Assembly (NCBI RefSeq): GCF_032595355.1
Contig: NZ_JASMWN010000010.1
Coordinates: 1 to 64,000 of the forward strand
DNA: 64,000 nucleotides
Direction: 5' to 3'
From: Sedimentitalea todarodis
GTDB lineage: Bacteria; Pseudomonadota; Alphaproteobacteria; Rhodobacterales; Rhodobacteraceae
The position numbers and the translations under genes are program-made. Shown here piece by piece: positions 34,480 through 42,600 of the stretch; within the stretch, counting starts at the first letter, position 1; each line of letters begins with the position of its first letter. The notes under the pieces were generated by a model that was not told the DNA's origin, searched no databases, and worked only from the letters and a program-made list of their open reading frames with translations.

Positions 34480-35232
34480 ATGACCGAACCAGCCTTTCTC
34501 GAGACGCCGCAGGGGCGGCGCATCGCCTATCATATGACCAAGGGAAACGGGCCCTGTATCGTGTTCCTTGGCGGGCTGAAATCAGACATGCAGGGCACCA
34601 AGGCGGTGCATCTGGAAGACTGGGCAAAAAGCCGTGGGCAGGCGTTCTTGCGGTTTGACTATTCGGGTCACGGCGAAAGCAGCGGCACCTTCGAAGAGGG
34701 TTGTATCGGGGATTGGGCCGAGGACACGCTCGCCGCCGTCACCGCCCTGGCAGAGGGTCCGCTTGTCGTTGTGGGCTCGTCCATGGGGGGCTGGCAGGCA
34801 TTGTTGCTTGCCCGTGCAATCCCTGCGCGCATTGCCGGTATGGTGACCATTGCAGCCGCGCCCGATTTCACCGAAGACGGGTATTGGGCCAGCTTCACGG
34901 ATGCCCAGAAACAGGACCTGGAAACTGTCGGCCATGTGGAACTTCCGTCGGACTACATGGAGCCTTACATCATCAGCAAACGCATGATCGAAGATGGTCG
35001 CACCCGTCTGGTTCTGCGCCAGCACCTGTCGCTGCCGTTTCCGGTGCGCTGTCTGCAAGGCACGGACGATACCGCCGTCAGTACCGAAACCGCCCTGAGG
35101 CTGCTGGAGCATGCTGAGTGCCCGGATATGAGGCTGACGCTGGTCAAGGGCGCGGATCACAGATTTTCCGACGGTCCCAGTCTGGCGTTGATCGAGGCGG
35201 CAGTTGCGGATGTCCTGAACGGGGCCGACTAG
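34480..35232 (+). CDS. Alpha/beta hydrolase, ABHD10/thioesterase-like
   Basis: This 250-residue protein has the alpha/beta hydrolase landmarks CIVFLGGLKSDMQGTKAVHLEDWA, FLRFDYSGHGESSG and VVVGSSMGGWQALLLAR (Ser nucleophile in GSSMG), with Asp in LQGTDDTAVS and His in VKGADHRFSD completing the triad. The pattern is close to mycophenolic-acyl-glucuronide/palmitoyl-thioesterase type hydrolases. A GGAGG site precedes the ATG at 34480. It is directly followed by another hydrolase gene starting at the next base. Confidence 0.87.
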   Translation: MTEPAFLETPQGRRIAYHMTKGNGPCIVFLGGLKSDMQGTKAVHLEDWAKSRGQAFLRFDYSGHGESSGTFEEGCIGDWAEDTLAAVTALAEGPLVVVGSSMGGWQALLLARAIPARIAGMVTIAAAPDFTEDGYWASFTDAQKQDLETVGHVELPSDYMEPYIISKRMIEDGRTRLVLRQHLSLPFPVRCLQGTDDTAVSTETALRLLEHAECPDMRLTLVKGADHRFSDGPSLALIEAAVADVLNGAD

Positions 35233-36219
35233 GTGCGCCGGCTCGGCAGGGCACTGGGGCGCATGTTTGTCGGTCTTGTCGGGATCGGTGGTGTGCTTTG
35301 GTGGCTCGGCCCGTACGAGCCCGTGGATCTGTCCGCCGCGTTCGAACCGCGCAAGTTCGGCGAGGGCGTTCAGGTTTATTTCGAAAGCATCGAATCCCTG
35401 TATCCGGATATCACCCCGGGCACTGAAAAGCGCGTCGTCTGGGCCGGGCAGCGCGAGACACGGACACCGATCTCGGTGCTCTATGTGCATGGCTTCTCGG
35501 CCACCTCCGAAGAGATCCGTCCGGTGCCGGATCGCGTTGCGCATGCCCTTGGGGCCAATCTGGTCTTTACCCGGCTGCGCGGGCACGGGCGCGGCGGCGA
35601 CGCGATGGGCAAAGCGACGGTTGCAGACTGGATGCATGACCTCGCCGAAGGGGTGGCCGCCGCCCGCGCCGTCGGTGAGAGGGTTGTGATCATGGCGACC
35701 TCGACGGGCGCGACACTTGCGGCGGCTGCGGCGGTGGATCACGCGTTGGCACTCGACGTGGCCGCTATGGTGTTTGTTTCGCCGAATTTTGGGCTTCATG
35801 ATCCGGCGTCGGTGCTGTTGACGCTGCCAGCCGTGCGTTGGTGGGGGCCGCTGGTCGCGGGCGACACGCAATCGTTTCAACCTCAAAATGACAAACACGC
35901 GCTCTATTGGACAAACAGCTATCCCACCGTCGCCCTGTTGCCGATGGCCGCATTGGTCAAAGCGGTGACGGCACTGGACTTCAGCCACGTGCAGGTGCCG
36001 GCTTTGTTCTATCTTTCAGACGATGACAGCGTGGTGCGCCCCGATATCTCGCGCAGTATTGCCGCCGATTGGGGCGGACCCGCGACTATTCTTGCAGTAA
36101 CGATGGGTACGGGCGACGATCCGTCCTCGCATGTGATTGCGGGGGACATCCTGTCGCCGGGACAGACGGGCGCGGCGGTAACGGCTATTTTGGACTGGCT
36201 AACAGGGCAGGGGATATGA
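35233..36219 (+). CDS. Alpha/beta hydrolase with N-terminal membrane segment
   Basis: This 328-residue protein starts with GTG immediately after the upstream stop. A membrane segment (MFVGLVGIGGVLWWLG) precedes a hydrolase domain with VLYVHGFSATSEEIRPVPDRVA, FTRLRGHGRGGDAM and VVIMATSTGATLAA, where the nucleophile Ser in ATSTGA replaces the common GxSxG. A C-terminal Asp (LSDDDSVV) and His (DDPSSHVIAG) are in place. Likely an esterase or lipase-like enzyme on the periplasmic face; the substrate is unknown. It overlaps the downstream VOC gene by four bases. Confidence 0.82.
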   Translation: MRRLGRALGRMFVGLVGIGGVLWWLGPYEPVDLSAAFEPRKFGEGVQVYFESIESLYPDITPGTEKRVVWAGQRETRTPISVLYVHGFSATSEEIRPVPDRVAHALGANLVFTRLRGHGRGGDAMGKATVADWMHDLAEGVAAARAVGERVVIMATSTGATLAAAAAVDHALALDVAAMVFVSPNFGLHDPASVLLTLPAVRWWGPLVAGDTQSFQPQNDKHALYWTNSYPTVALLPMAALVKAVTALDFSHVQVPALFYLSDDDSVVRPDISRSIAADWGGPATILAVTMGTGDDPSSHVIAGDILSPGQTGAAVTAILDWLTGQGI

Positions 36220-36650
36220 CTATGGATCAACGGATCAGCCTCATAACATTGGGTGTTCCGGATATGGACGTCGCCGCCGCATTCTACGAAGCATTGGGCT
36301 GGCGGCGTGTGCCGGGGCAAGAGGGCGTGATCGCCTTTGACCTGATCGAGCAGACCCTCGGGCTCTACCCGCTTGAAAACCTGGCGCGGGACATGGGGCT
36401 GCCGGTCGGGGATCTTGGCCATGGCGCGATGACCCTGGCATACAACGTCCGCGCAAAGCAGGAGGTCGCCACGTTGCTTGCCACTGCAGAGACGGCGGGG
36501 GCGACCATCCTCAAATCGGCACATGACGTGTTCTGGGGTGGGCATATCGGGTATTTCCGTGCACCCGACCGCTGCATCTGGGAAGTGGCGTACAATCCCT
36601 ACGCACCTCTTGCCGCGGATGGTGCCTTTCGCTGGGCAGGGTACGATTGA
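36216..36650 (+). CDS. VOC superfamily protein
   Basis: This 144-residue protein has a VOC fold start, RISLITLGVPDMDVAAAFYEALGWRRV, and a second module GAMTLAYNVRAKQEVATLLATAETAGATIL...YFRAPDRCIWEVAYNPY. The Glu in WEVAYNP is a typical metal ligand position; the first His position is Thr, so metal binding may be altered. Members of this group include antibiotic-resistance-like and dioxygenase-like proteins, so no activity is assigned. It overlaps both neighbours (ATGA upstream, TGATG downstream). Confidence 0.8.
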   Translation: MTMDQRISLITLGVPDMDVAAAFYEALGWRRVPGQEGVIAFDLIEQTLGLYPLENLARDMGLPVGDLGHGAMTLAYNVRAKQEVATLLATAETAGATILKSAHDVFWGGHIGYFRAPDRCIWEVAYNPYAPLAADGAFRWAGYD

Positions 36651-37309
36651 TGCGCCCCCCGCGCAGCATGCGGGGGCTTGAGGAATTGGGACGCGTCCGG
36701 CTGTCCCGCTATTTCTTCATGCGCGACTTTCTGTACTCCGAGATCGCCAACATGCACGAGATGAGCAATATTCCCGAACATCCGGACCGCGCCATCGAAA
36801 ACGGCCGCGCGTTTTGCGAGGCCCTGATGGACCCGCTTGAGGAAACATTTGGCCGGATCGCGGTCCGCTCGGGCTATCGTTCGCCCTCGCTGAACAGGTT
36901 TGGCAACGAGAACCGGCTCAATTGCGCGCGCAATGACAATCCACTGGAATGTCACATCTGGGATCGGGGAGACGGGGAACAGCGGATTGCCGGGGCGTCT
37001 GTCGTCATCCCGTGGTTTGCCGATCAATACGAAACCGGGCGCGACTGGCGTGATCTGGCGTGGTGGCTGCACGATCATCTGGATTACTCGGAGATCTGGT
37101 TCTTTCCCAAGCTTTGCGCGTTCAACGTCGTGTGGCGTCCGGTGCCCCTGCGGCGGATCGATAGCTACATCGCCCCGCGTGGGCGTCTCTTGGTGTCTGG
37201 TCAGGAGCCCGAAGAATCCGCGCAACACCGCAAGGCGCGATATGCCGATTTCCCGCCCTATCGCGGTAAACCAATGCCTGCTTGGACAGAGCAAAAACCC
37301 GGCGCGTAG
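36650..37309 (+). CDS. Hypothetical protein with a peptidase M15/hedgehog-like segment
   Basis: This 219-residue protein has no signal peptide. The segment FGRIAVRSGYRSPSLNRFGNENRLNC, followed later by a conserved HIWDRGDG and WWLHDHLDYSEIWFF, resembles the SGYRS start and late His of M15-type peptidase folds. The usual first zinc ligand (SxHxxGxAxD) is not clear, so catalysis is uncertain. The start is the ATG overlapping the VOC stop by one base; it is likely cotranscribed with the hydrolase and VOC genes. Confidence 0.65.
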   Translation: MRPPRSMRGLEELGRVRLSRYFFMRDFLYSEIANMHEMSNIPEHPDRAIENGRAFCEALMDPLEETFGRIAVRSGYRSPSLNRFGNENRLNCARNDNPLECHIWDRGDGEQRIAGASVVIPWFADQYETGRDWRDLAWWLHDHLDYSEIWFFPKLCAFNVVWRPVPLRRIDSYIAPRGRLLVSGQEPEESAQHRKARYADFPPYRGKPMPAWTEQKPGA

Positions 37310-37330
37310 CGAGATGTTCCGTGAGGCAGG

Positions 37331-37909
37331 TCAGTCGAAAAGCGCCGCGCGCTCTTCCTTGCCGATCAGATGCACAGGCGCGGTTGGTTCGCCCGACGCA
37401 AGATCAAAAAACGGAGTCTTCTTCCACCGGCCCGACACGCGCTGGGCAATCAAACGGGACAGGATGCTCATCACCATGCGTGCTCCGTTCTTGTGTTTGG
37501 CCGGGCCACCTGCCTGTGGCACAAAACCCTGCGCGACGACTGGTCCAAAGACGGCGGGAACATCGGTGTTGGCAACCAATACGGTCACAAAGGCAAGGCC
37601 CGGACGGCTCAGCGTGTTGAACATCGGGGTCCTGCAACAAGACGCGTACCAGCGCAGCGGCCCTTTCGGGCTGAGTCGCAGGATTGCCAGATGTTCCGTG
37701 CCAGATTCAAATTTAATGGTGTCCGGGCTGGTCTGGAACAGGTCGACCCCATTCTGCGCCGTATCAGGATGCCCAAGGTGTCGTGCTGCCGCGCGACAGT
37801 CGCGGCAGTGACAGATCAGGTGCGTGCCGGTTTTCGGGCCAGCGGGTGCAACGCGCCCACGCATTTTTCCGCAGCTGCAGGAAAATGTGGTGGATGCGGT
37901 ATCGGCCAT
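37331..37909 (-). CDS. DUF6151/GFA-like zinc-binding protein
   Basis: This 192-residue protein has Cys motifs CSCGKMRG (about residues 10-17), CHCRDCRAA (33-41) and a later WYASCCRTP, the zinc-ligand arrangement of glutathione-dependent formaldehyde-activating (GFA) fold proteins. DUF6151 is the closest description I can give. No reaction is assigned. It lies 12 bases from the phaZ stop (same strand), so it may be transcribed with phaZ. Confidence 0.75.
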   Translation of the reverse strand: MADTASTTFSCSCGKMRGRVAPAGPKTGTHLICHCRDCRAAARHLGHPDTAQNGVDLFQTSPDTIKFESGTEHLAILRLSPKGPLRWYASCCRTPMFNTLSRPGLAFVTVLVANTDVPAVFGPVVAQGFVPQAGGPAKHKNGARMVMSILSRLIAQRVSGRWKKTPFFDLASGEPTAPVHLIGKEERAALFD

Positions 37910-37921
37910 GTCAATCGGGCT

Positions 37922-39208
37922 TTATTCGGCCGCGACGTTGGTGTTCGCCGCCCGTTTGCGCTTGGGCGGAGGCGCGGTTCGGCTGTTTGCGTCGATGAAC
38001 TGCAGTACGAGAGGCCGGATATTGTCGCGCCAGGATTTGCCTGCGAAGATGCCATAGTGGCCCGCGCCGGGTTCGACATGGCTGGCCTTCTTGCTGTCCG
38101 GCAGGCCGGTGCAGAGGTCAAGCGCCGCAATACACTGGCCCGGGGCGGAAATATCGTCCTTGGCACCCTCGACGGTTTTGACCGCGACACTGGTGATCTT
38201 GCCGATATCGACCTGGTGGCCATCGACGACAAAGACGTTCCGAGCGATTTCGCGTTCCTTGAAGACCCGTTCAACGGTCGACAGATAAAATTCCGCAGGC
38301 ATATCCATAACCGCGAGATACTCATCATAAAAGCGGTTATGGGCGTCGTGATCGGAAGCCTCGCCGCGCGCCACTCTCATGATCTGATCCTGGAAGGCAC
38401 TCGCGTGGCGATCTGCGTTCATCGACATGAAGGAGGCAAGCTGCAACAGGCCGGGATAGACCATACGCCCGACACCCGGATACTTGAATCCGACGCGCTG
38501 GATCATCGTTTCCTCAAGCTGCCCCATGGTCACACGCCGACCAAAATCGGTGACGTCGGTGGGCGTCGCGTCGGGGTCGACCGGGCCACCGATCAACGTA
38601 AGCGAACACGGCTGCGCGTCCGGATCCTGTTCCGCAAGATATGCGGTCGCGGCCAGGGTCAGCGGGGCCGGTTGGCAGACGGCGATCACATGGGTGTCGG
38701 GGCCCATCTCGCGCATGAAATCGACGAGGTAGAGGGTGTAGTCTTCGATATCGAACTTGCCGGCAGAAACCGGGATGTCGCGCGCATTGTGCCAGTCGGT
38801 GATGTAGACTTCACAATCTACCAGCAGCGATTTGACCGTGCTCCGCATCAATGTTGCATAGTGACCGGACATCGGAGCCACCAGCAGCACCTTGCGCGGG
38901 CTTGGCTCACGGTCGGTGACCTTGAAGTGAATCAGATCGCCAAACGGACGTTCAACCACGGTTTCGATGCTGACAAGATGGTCCTTGCCGTCCTTGCAGG
39001 TAAACGTGCGAATTCCCCAGTCGGGCTTGACAGCCATGCGTTGAAATGTGCGTTCGGTGACTTCACCCCACGCAGCCATCCAACTCAGCGCCGGATTTGG
39101 AATCATGCTGAAGATCGGATAGGATGCAAGGGCAAGAGCGGACGCACCCATCCATTGATTGGTGTTGCGGGTCGCCTCCATCAGGTCGTAGGTCATCATG
39201 TAGCGCAT
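37922..39208 (-). CDS. phaZ: Intracellular polyhydroxyalkanoate depolymerase
   Basis: This 428-residue enzyme matches intracellular PHB depolymerases of the PhaZ1 type. The catalytic box is VIAVCQPAPLTLAA, with Cys as nucleophile rather than Ser. Other family segments are MRYMMTYDLMEATR at the N terminus, LLVAPMSGHYATLMRSTVKSLL and HVEPGAGHYGIFAGKSWRD with the late His. It degrades stored PHB to hydroxybutyrate. It is divergent from phaC, with a PhaR box in the 117-base gap between them. Confidence 0.95.
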   Translation of the reverse strand: MRYMMTYDLMEATRNTNQWMGASALALASYPIFSMIPNPALSWMAAWGEVTERTFQRMAVKPDWGIRTFTCKDGKDHLVSIETVVERPFGDLIHFKVTDREPSPRKVLLVAPMSGHYATLMRSTVKSLLVDCEVYITDWHNARDIPVSAGKFDIEDYTLYLVDFMREMGPDTHVIAVCQPAPLTLAATAYLAEQDPDAQPCSLTLIGGPVDPDATPTDVTDFGRRVTMGQLEETMIQRVGFKYPGVGRMVYPGLLQLASFMSMNADRHASAFQDQIMRVARGEASDHDAHNRFYDEYLAVMDMPAEFYLSTVERVFKEREIARNVFVVDGHQVDIGKITSVAVKTVEGAKDDISAPGQCIAALDLCTGLPDSKKASHVEPGAGHYGIFAGKSWRDNIRPLVLQFIDANSRTAPPPKRKRAANTNVAAE

Positions 39209-39290
39209 TCCGGGACTCCATCAATTCATATAAGACCCCATCGGGATCGGACCATTCGTCGCTTTGCCCCCCGAAACCGGCGACGTTATT

Positions 39291-39301
39291 CTGCACAGCA
39301 G
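39291..39301. promoter_or_regulatory. PhaR box in the phaZ-phaC intergenic region
   Basis: CTGC-ACA-GCAG is a perfect match to the CTGC-N3-GCAG site described for PhaR in Paracoccus. It lies 25 bases before the phaC start and about 83 before phaZ, so PhaR could repress either or both. Confidence 0.65.
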
Positions 39302-39325
39302 CAAGATTACGAGGTATTCCCTAAA

Positions 39326-41131
39326 ATGACAACCAAACAAGATGGCGGAACCGAAGTTTCCGGCGAACATATTGAGATATTTCAGAAAAACCTAGAGAAA
39401 ATAGAGGATCTTTCCCGGCGTCTGGTGGAAGTCATGACCCACAAAACCGGCCACAATGCTGCGCTTGACGCCCCAAAACAGGATTTGTTCGCAAAGGCAG
39501 CAACCGCCTATTGGGCCGAGGCGATGCAGAATCCTTCCAAGCTGATCGAGCAACAGGTTGCATATTGGGGAAAATCGCTCAAGCATTTCGCCGACGTTCA
39601 AGGGACACTGGCCAAGGGCAAACTTGCGGCGCCGACAGACCCGGGACCAAAAGACCGTCGTTTTACCAATGCGTTGTGGGACGAGCACCCCTATTTCAAC
39701 TTTCTCAAGCAGCAGTATCTGATCAACTCCGAGGCGATCCAAAAGGCCGTCGACAGCGTTGAGGATATGGACGGCAAGGAAAAGCAGCGGCTGTCCTACT
39801 TTGCCAACCAGATCGTCGACATGATGGCGCCGACGAATTTCTTTGCGACCAACCCGGATGCACTGGAAAAGGCGATCGAGACCGACGGCCAGTCTCTGGT
39901 CGCCGGACTCGAGAACCTGATTTCGGATCTTGAGGCGAACAATGGCGAGCTGGTCGTCCGGCTTGCGGATGAAAAGGCCTTTGAACTCGGAGGCAACATC
40001 GCAACGACACCCGGAGAGGTGGTCTATCGCAACCGGATGATGGAGCTGATCCAATACAAACCTGTCACCGATACGGTACATGAAATCCCGCTGATCATCT
40101 TTCCACCCTGGATCAACAAGTTTTACATCCTGGACCTCAAGGCTCAGAACAGCCTTATCAAATGGATCACCGAGCAGGGGTATACCCTGTTTGTCGTCAG
40201 CTGGATCAACCCGGACGCCAAATACTCGGACGCCGGTCTTGAGGACTATATTCAGGACGGCTACCTGACCGCGATCGAAGAGGTCAAAGCCATCTGCAAG
40301 ACCAAACAAGTCAATGCCGTCGGCTATTGCATCGCCGGCACCACGCTGTCGATGGCCCTCTCTCTCATGAAACAGGGCGGCGACAAATCGGTCAAATCGG
40401 CCACGCTCTTTACCGCCCTGACCGATTTTGGCGATCAGGGAGAGTTCACGCCGTTCCTGACCGATGATTTCATCGCCGGCATCGAGGCCGAGGTGGATGA
40501 CAAGGGCTATCTGCCGTCTTATATCATGGCGCGGACGTTCAGCTATCTGCGCTCCAATGATCTGGTCTACAAGCCGGCGATCCGCAGCTACATGATGGGT
40601 GAAGCGCCGCCGGCCTTCGATCTGCTCTATTGGAACGGGGACGGTGCGAACCTTCCCGCCAAGATGGCCAAGCAATACCTTCGTGGTCTGTGTCAGAAGA
40701 ACGAGTTCACTCAGGATGGGTTCGAGCTGGCGGGACACACCCTCAAGGTCTCTGACGTGGATGTGCCGGTGTTTGCGGTGACCTGTGAAACCGATCACAT
40801 CGCCGCCTGGAAAGATTGCTATCGCGGCGTCCAGATGATGGGGTCGCGCAGCAAGGAGTTCATCGTTTCGGAATCCGGCCATATTGCGGGCATCGTGAAC
40901 CCGCCGAGCAAGAACAAGTACGGGCACTACACCAACAGTGATCTCAAGCTGTCGAATGAGGATTGGATGAAGAGCGCCGAGCGGCATGACGGCTCGTGGT
41001 GGCCGCGTTGGGAAAGCTGGCTGAAGAAGCGGTCCGGCAAGCAGGTTCCGGCGCGTGAAACCAATGATTCGAATCGTCCATCGCTTGCTCCAGCCCCTGG
41101 AACCTATGTCCGCATGAAGGCAAGTGCCTGA
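39326..41131 (+). CDS. phaC: Class I poly(3-hydroxyalkanoate) synthase
   Basis: This 601-residue enzyme has the PhaC lipase-like box GYCIAG, with Cys335 as the catalytic residue, and later ETDHIAAWKD and SGHIAGIVNPPSK supplying the Asp and His. Family segments PLIIFPPWINKFYILDL and WWPRWESWL are present. It polymerises hydroxyacyl-CoA to PHA on granules. The start at 39326 follows a weak GAGG site; the much longer open frame upstream, which runs through the region opposite phaZ, is accidental. It is followed by phaP and phaR. Confidence 0.96.
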   Translation: MTTKQDGGTEVSGEHIEIFQKNLEKIEDLSRRLVEVMTHKTGHNAALDAPKQDLFAKAATAYWAEAMQNPSKLIEQQVAYWGKSLKHFADVQGTLAKGKLAAPTDPGPKDRRFTNALWDEHPYFNFLKQQYLINSEAIQKAVDSVEDMDGKEKQRLSYFANQIVDMMAPTNFFATNPDALEKAIETDGQSLVAGLENLISDLEANNGELVVRLADEKAFELGGNIATTPGEVVYRNRMMELIQYKPVTDTVHEIPLIIFPPWINKFYILDLKAQNSLIKWITEQGYTLFVVSWINPDAKYSDAGLEDYIQDGYLTAIEEVKAICKTKQVNAVGYCIAGTTLSMALSLMKQGGDKSVKSATLFTALTDFGDQGEFTPFLTDDFIAGIEAEVDDKGYLPSYIMARTFSYLRSNDLVYKPAIRSYMMGEAPPAFDLLYWNGDGANLPAKMAKQYLRGLCQKNEFTQDGFELAGHTLKVSDVDVPVFAVTCETDHIAAWKDCYRGVQMMGSRSKEFIVSESGHIAGIVNPPSKNKYGHYTNSDLKLSNEDWMKSAERHDGSWWPRWESWLKKRSGKQVPARETNDSNRPSLAPAPGTYVRMKASA

Positions 41132-41152
41132 TAATAATAAATAATAAAAATA

Positions 41153-41195
41153 TGCTGCGGTGCAGCAAAAAACCCTTGCAATGCCGCACCGCAGC
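41153..41195. promoter_or_regulatory. PhaR sites at the phaP promoter
   Basis: TGCTGC-GGT-GCAGCA (41153-41167) contains the perfect PhaR site CTGC-N3-GCAG. A second, imperfect copy (CCGC-ACC-GCAG, 41184-41194) lies inside the promoter spacer. The two together also form a 12-base inverted repeat, ATGCTGCGGTGC against GCACCGCAGCAT. Confidence 0.65.
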
Positions 41196-41204
41196 ATACA
41201 TATT
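41176..41204 (+). promoter_or_regulatory. Sigma-70-type promoter of phaP
   Basis: TTGCAA (41176-41181) and CATATT (41199-41204) are separated by 17 bases and lie 56 bases before phaP. The imperfect PhaR site falls in the spacer, which would let PhaR block polymerase. Confidence 0.5.
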
Positions 41205-41259
41205 GTCCTCAGCAGACAGACACGGGATCGTCCCGGTCAACAACGCAAGGATTAGGACA

Positions 41260-41703
41260 ATGGCTAACACACAAGATTTCACCTCCGTCATGAAAGACAT
41301 GATGGGCAGCTTCCCCGTTGACACAAAAGCAATGGAAGAAGCTTTCAAGACTCAGGCAACCCTGAACGAGAAGCTCTCGAGTGTCGCACTGAACGCCGCT
41401 TCCAAATCGGCCGAGCTTTCCAGCAAGTGGACCAAAGACACCATCGCCAAGCTGAGCGAAGTGTCCAAAGCCAAAGCCGAGCCGGCTGACTACGCCAAAG
41501 CCGCGACCGATTTTGCTTCGGCTTCCGCTGAAGTTGCTGCCGAAAACATGGCCGCCTTCGCCGAAATCGCGAAAAAAGTTCAGACAGATACCGTCGAGCT
41601 CCTGATGGCAGCTGGCAAAGACATCACCGAAGATGCAACTGCCGCCGTCAAAAAAGCCACCAACGACGTGACTTCGGCTGCCAAGAAAGCAGCGGCCAAG
41701 TAA
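41260..41703 (+). CDS. phaP: Phasin (PHA granule-associated protein)
   Basis: This 147-residue protein is Ala/Lys-rich and almost wholly helical, with heptad-like segments (MEEAFKTQATLNEKLSSVALNAASKSAELSS, YAKAATDFASASAEVAAENMAAFAEIAKK) and an Ala-Lys tail. This is the phasin pattern. It coats PHA granules. The start at 41260 has an AGGA site; upstream codons in the same frame cover the promoter. It has its own promoter with PhaR sites and a strong terminator, so it can be expressed much more than phaC. Confidence 0.93.
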   Translation: MANTQDFTSVMKDMMGSFPVDTKAMEEAFKTQATLNEKLSSVALNAASKSAELSSKWTKDTIAKLSEVSKAKAEPADYAKAATDFASASAEVAAENMAAFAEIAKKVQTDTVELLMAAGKDITEDATAAVKKATNDVTSAAKKAAAK

Positions 41704-41752
41704 GCCACGCCAGTACCGAATTGCGCCAACTCCTCCCAACCGGTGCAATCAC

Positions 41753-41787
41753 GGGGGCAGGTCGAAAGACCTGTCCCCAATTTTTTT
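41753..41787 (+). terminator. Rho-independent terminator after phaP
   Basis: GGGGGCAGGTC (41753-41763) pairs with GACCTGTCCCC (41768-41778), one G-T wobble, around a GAAA tetraloop, followed by AA and seven T. It separates phaP from phaR. Confidence 0.93.
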
Positions 41788-41956
41788 GCCAAATGCTGAT
41801 ATGAGTTTGCGTGACAGAGCCAAAAGGTGCCCAGGAATGAGGCACGGCTGACCGGTATCGCGGTTGAAACCCCTGTCGCATTTCGCACGCCCTTTCTTTT
41901 TGTGCTGCAGTCGCATAGGCTTTTCTGCGACGCATCATTTCTCGGGAGGATATTAG

Positions 41957-42517
41957 GTGTCGGACGCGGAAAAATCCCTTCTAATCAAGCGATACGCAAG
42001 TCGGCGGCTGTATAACACCGAGACCAGCGATTATGTGACACTGGAAGATATTGCCGGCTTTATCCGGGGCGGACGAGAGGTTCAGATCGTTGATCTGAAA
42101 TCCGGTGATGATCTGACCCGCCAATACCTGCTGCAAATCATTGCCGAGCACGAAAGCCGGGGCGAGAACGTCTTGCCGGTCAACGTGCTGAACGATCTCG
42201 TGCGCAGCTACATGGTGCCCGGCGGCGGCATGATGCCTCAATTTCTGACGAGCTCGTTCGAAATGCTGCGCGAGAACCAAGCCAAGATGATGGAAAACAT
42301 GACGGCGATGAACCCGATGACCAAGATACCGGGGTTCGAGGCGATGAAGGCGCAGCAGGCCGCGTTCCTCAAGGCGATGACCGGCGGCATGGGCAATTCG
42401 TGGAGCGCTCCGTCGGAAGGCGATGAGGCGGGCACCGATGACAGTTCATCCGAAAATCTTGAGGACATCAAGAAGCAACTGGCCGATCTTCAGAACAAGC
42501 TTTCCAAACTAAAGTAG
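41957..42517 (+). CDS. phaR: PHA synthesis repressor PhaR
   Basis: This 186-residue protein begins with the PhaR DNA/PHB-binding domain: LLIKRYASRRLYNTETSDYVTLEDIAGFIRGG, followed by VQIVDLKSGDDLTRQYLLQIIAEHES, and has an acidic, helical tail with a coiled coil (DIKKQLADLQNKLSKLK). PhaR senses PHB and represses phasin and other pha genes at CTGC-N3-GCAG sites, two of which are found in this window. The start is GTG at 41957 with a GGAGG site. Confidence 0.95.
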   Translation: MSDAEKSLLIKRYASRRLYNTETSDYVTLEDIAGFIRGGREVQIVDLKSGDDLTRQYLLQIIAEHESRGENVLPVNVLNDLVRSYMVPGGGMMPQFLTSSFEMLRENQAKMMENMTAMNPMTKIPGFEAMKAQQAAFLKAMTGGMGNSWSAPSEGDEAGTDDSSSENLEDIKKQLADLQNKLSKLK

Positions 42518-42600
42518 TCCCAACCCTTACGCACCTGTCGGCGCCAGCGTGTCAGCAGGATAGCGCATGCAAGCCATTCGGGCGGCAGCGCCCGAGGCCG

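Noticed and set aside
37370..39325. Very long plus-strand open frame running opposite phaZ into phaC (1253 codons in total)
   Set aside because: The region before 39326 is an antisense frame of phaZ with no family features; PhaC's own start and ribosome site lie at 39326.
39392..41197. 601-codon open frame antisense to phaC
   Set aside because: Mirror frame of a high-GC gene; composition is Arg/His-rich and it has no motif. phaC is clearly the real gene.
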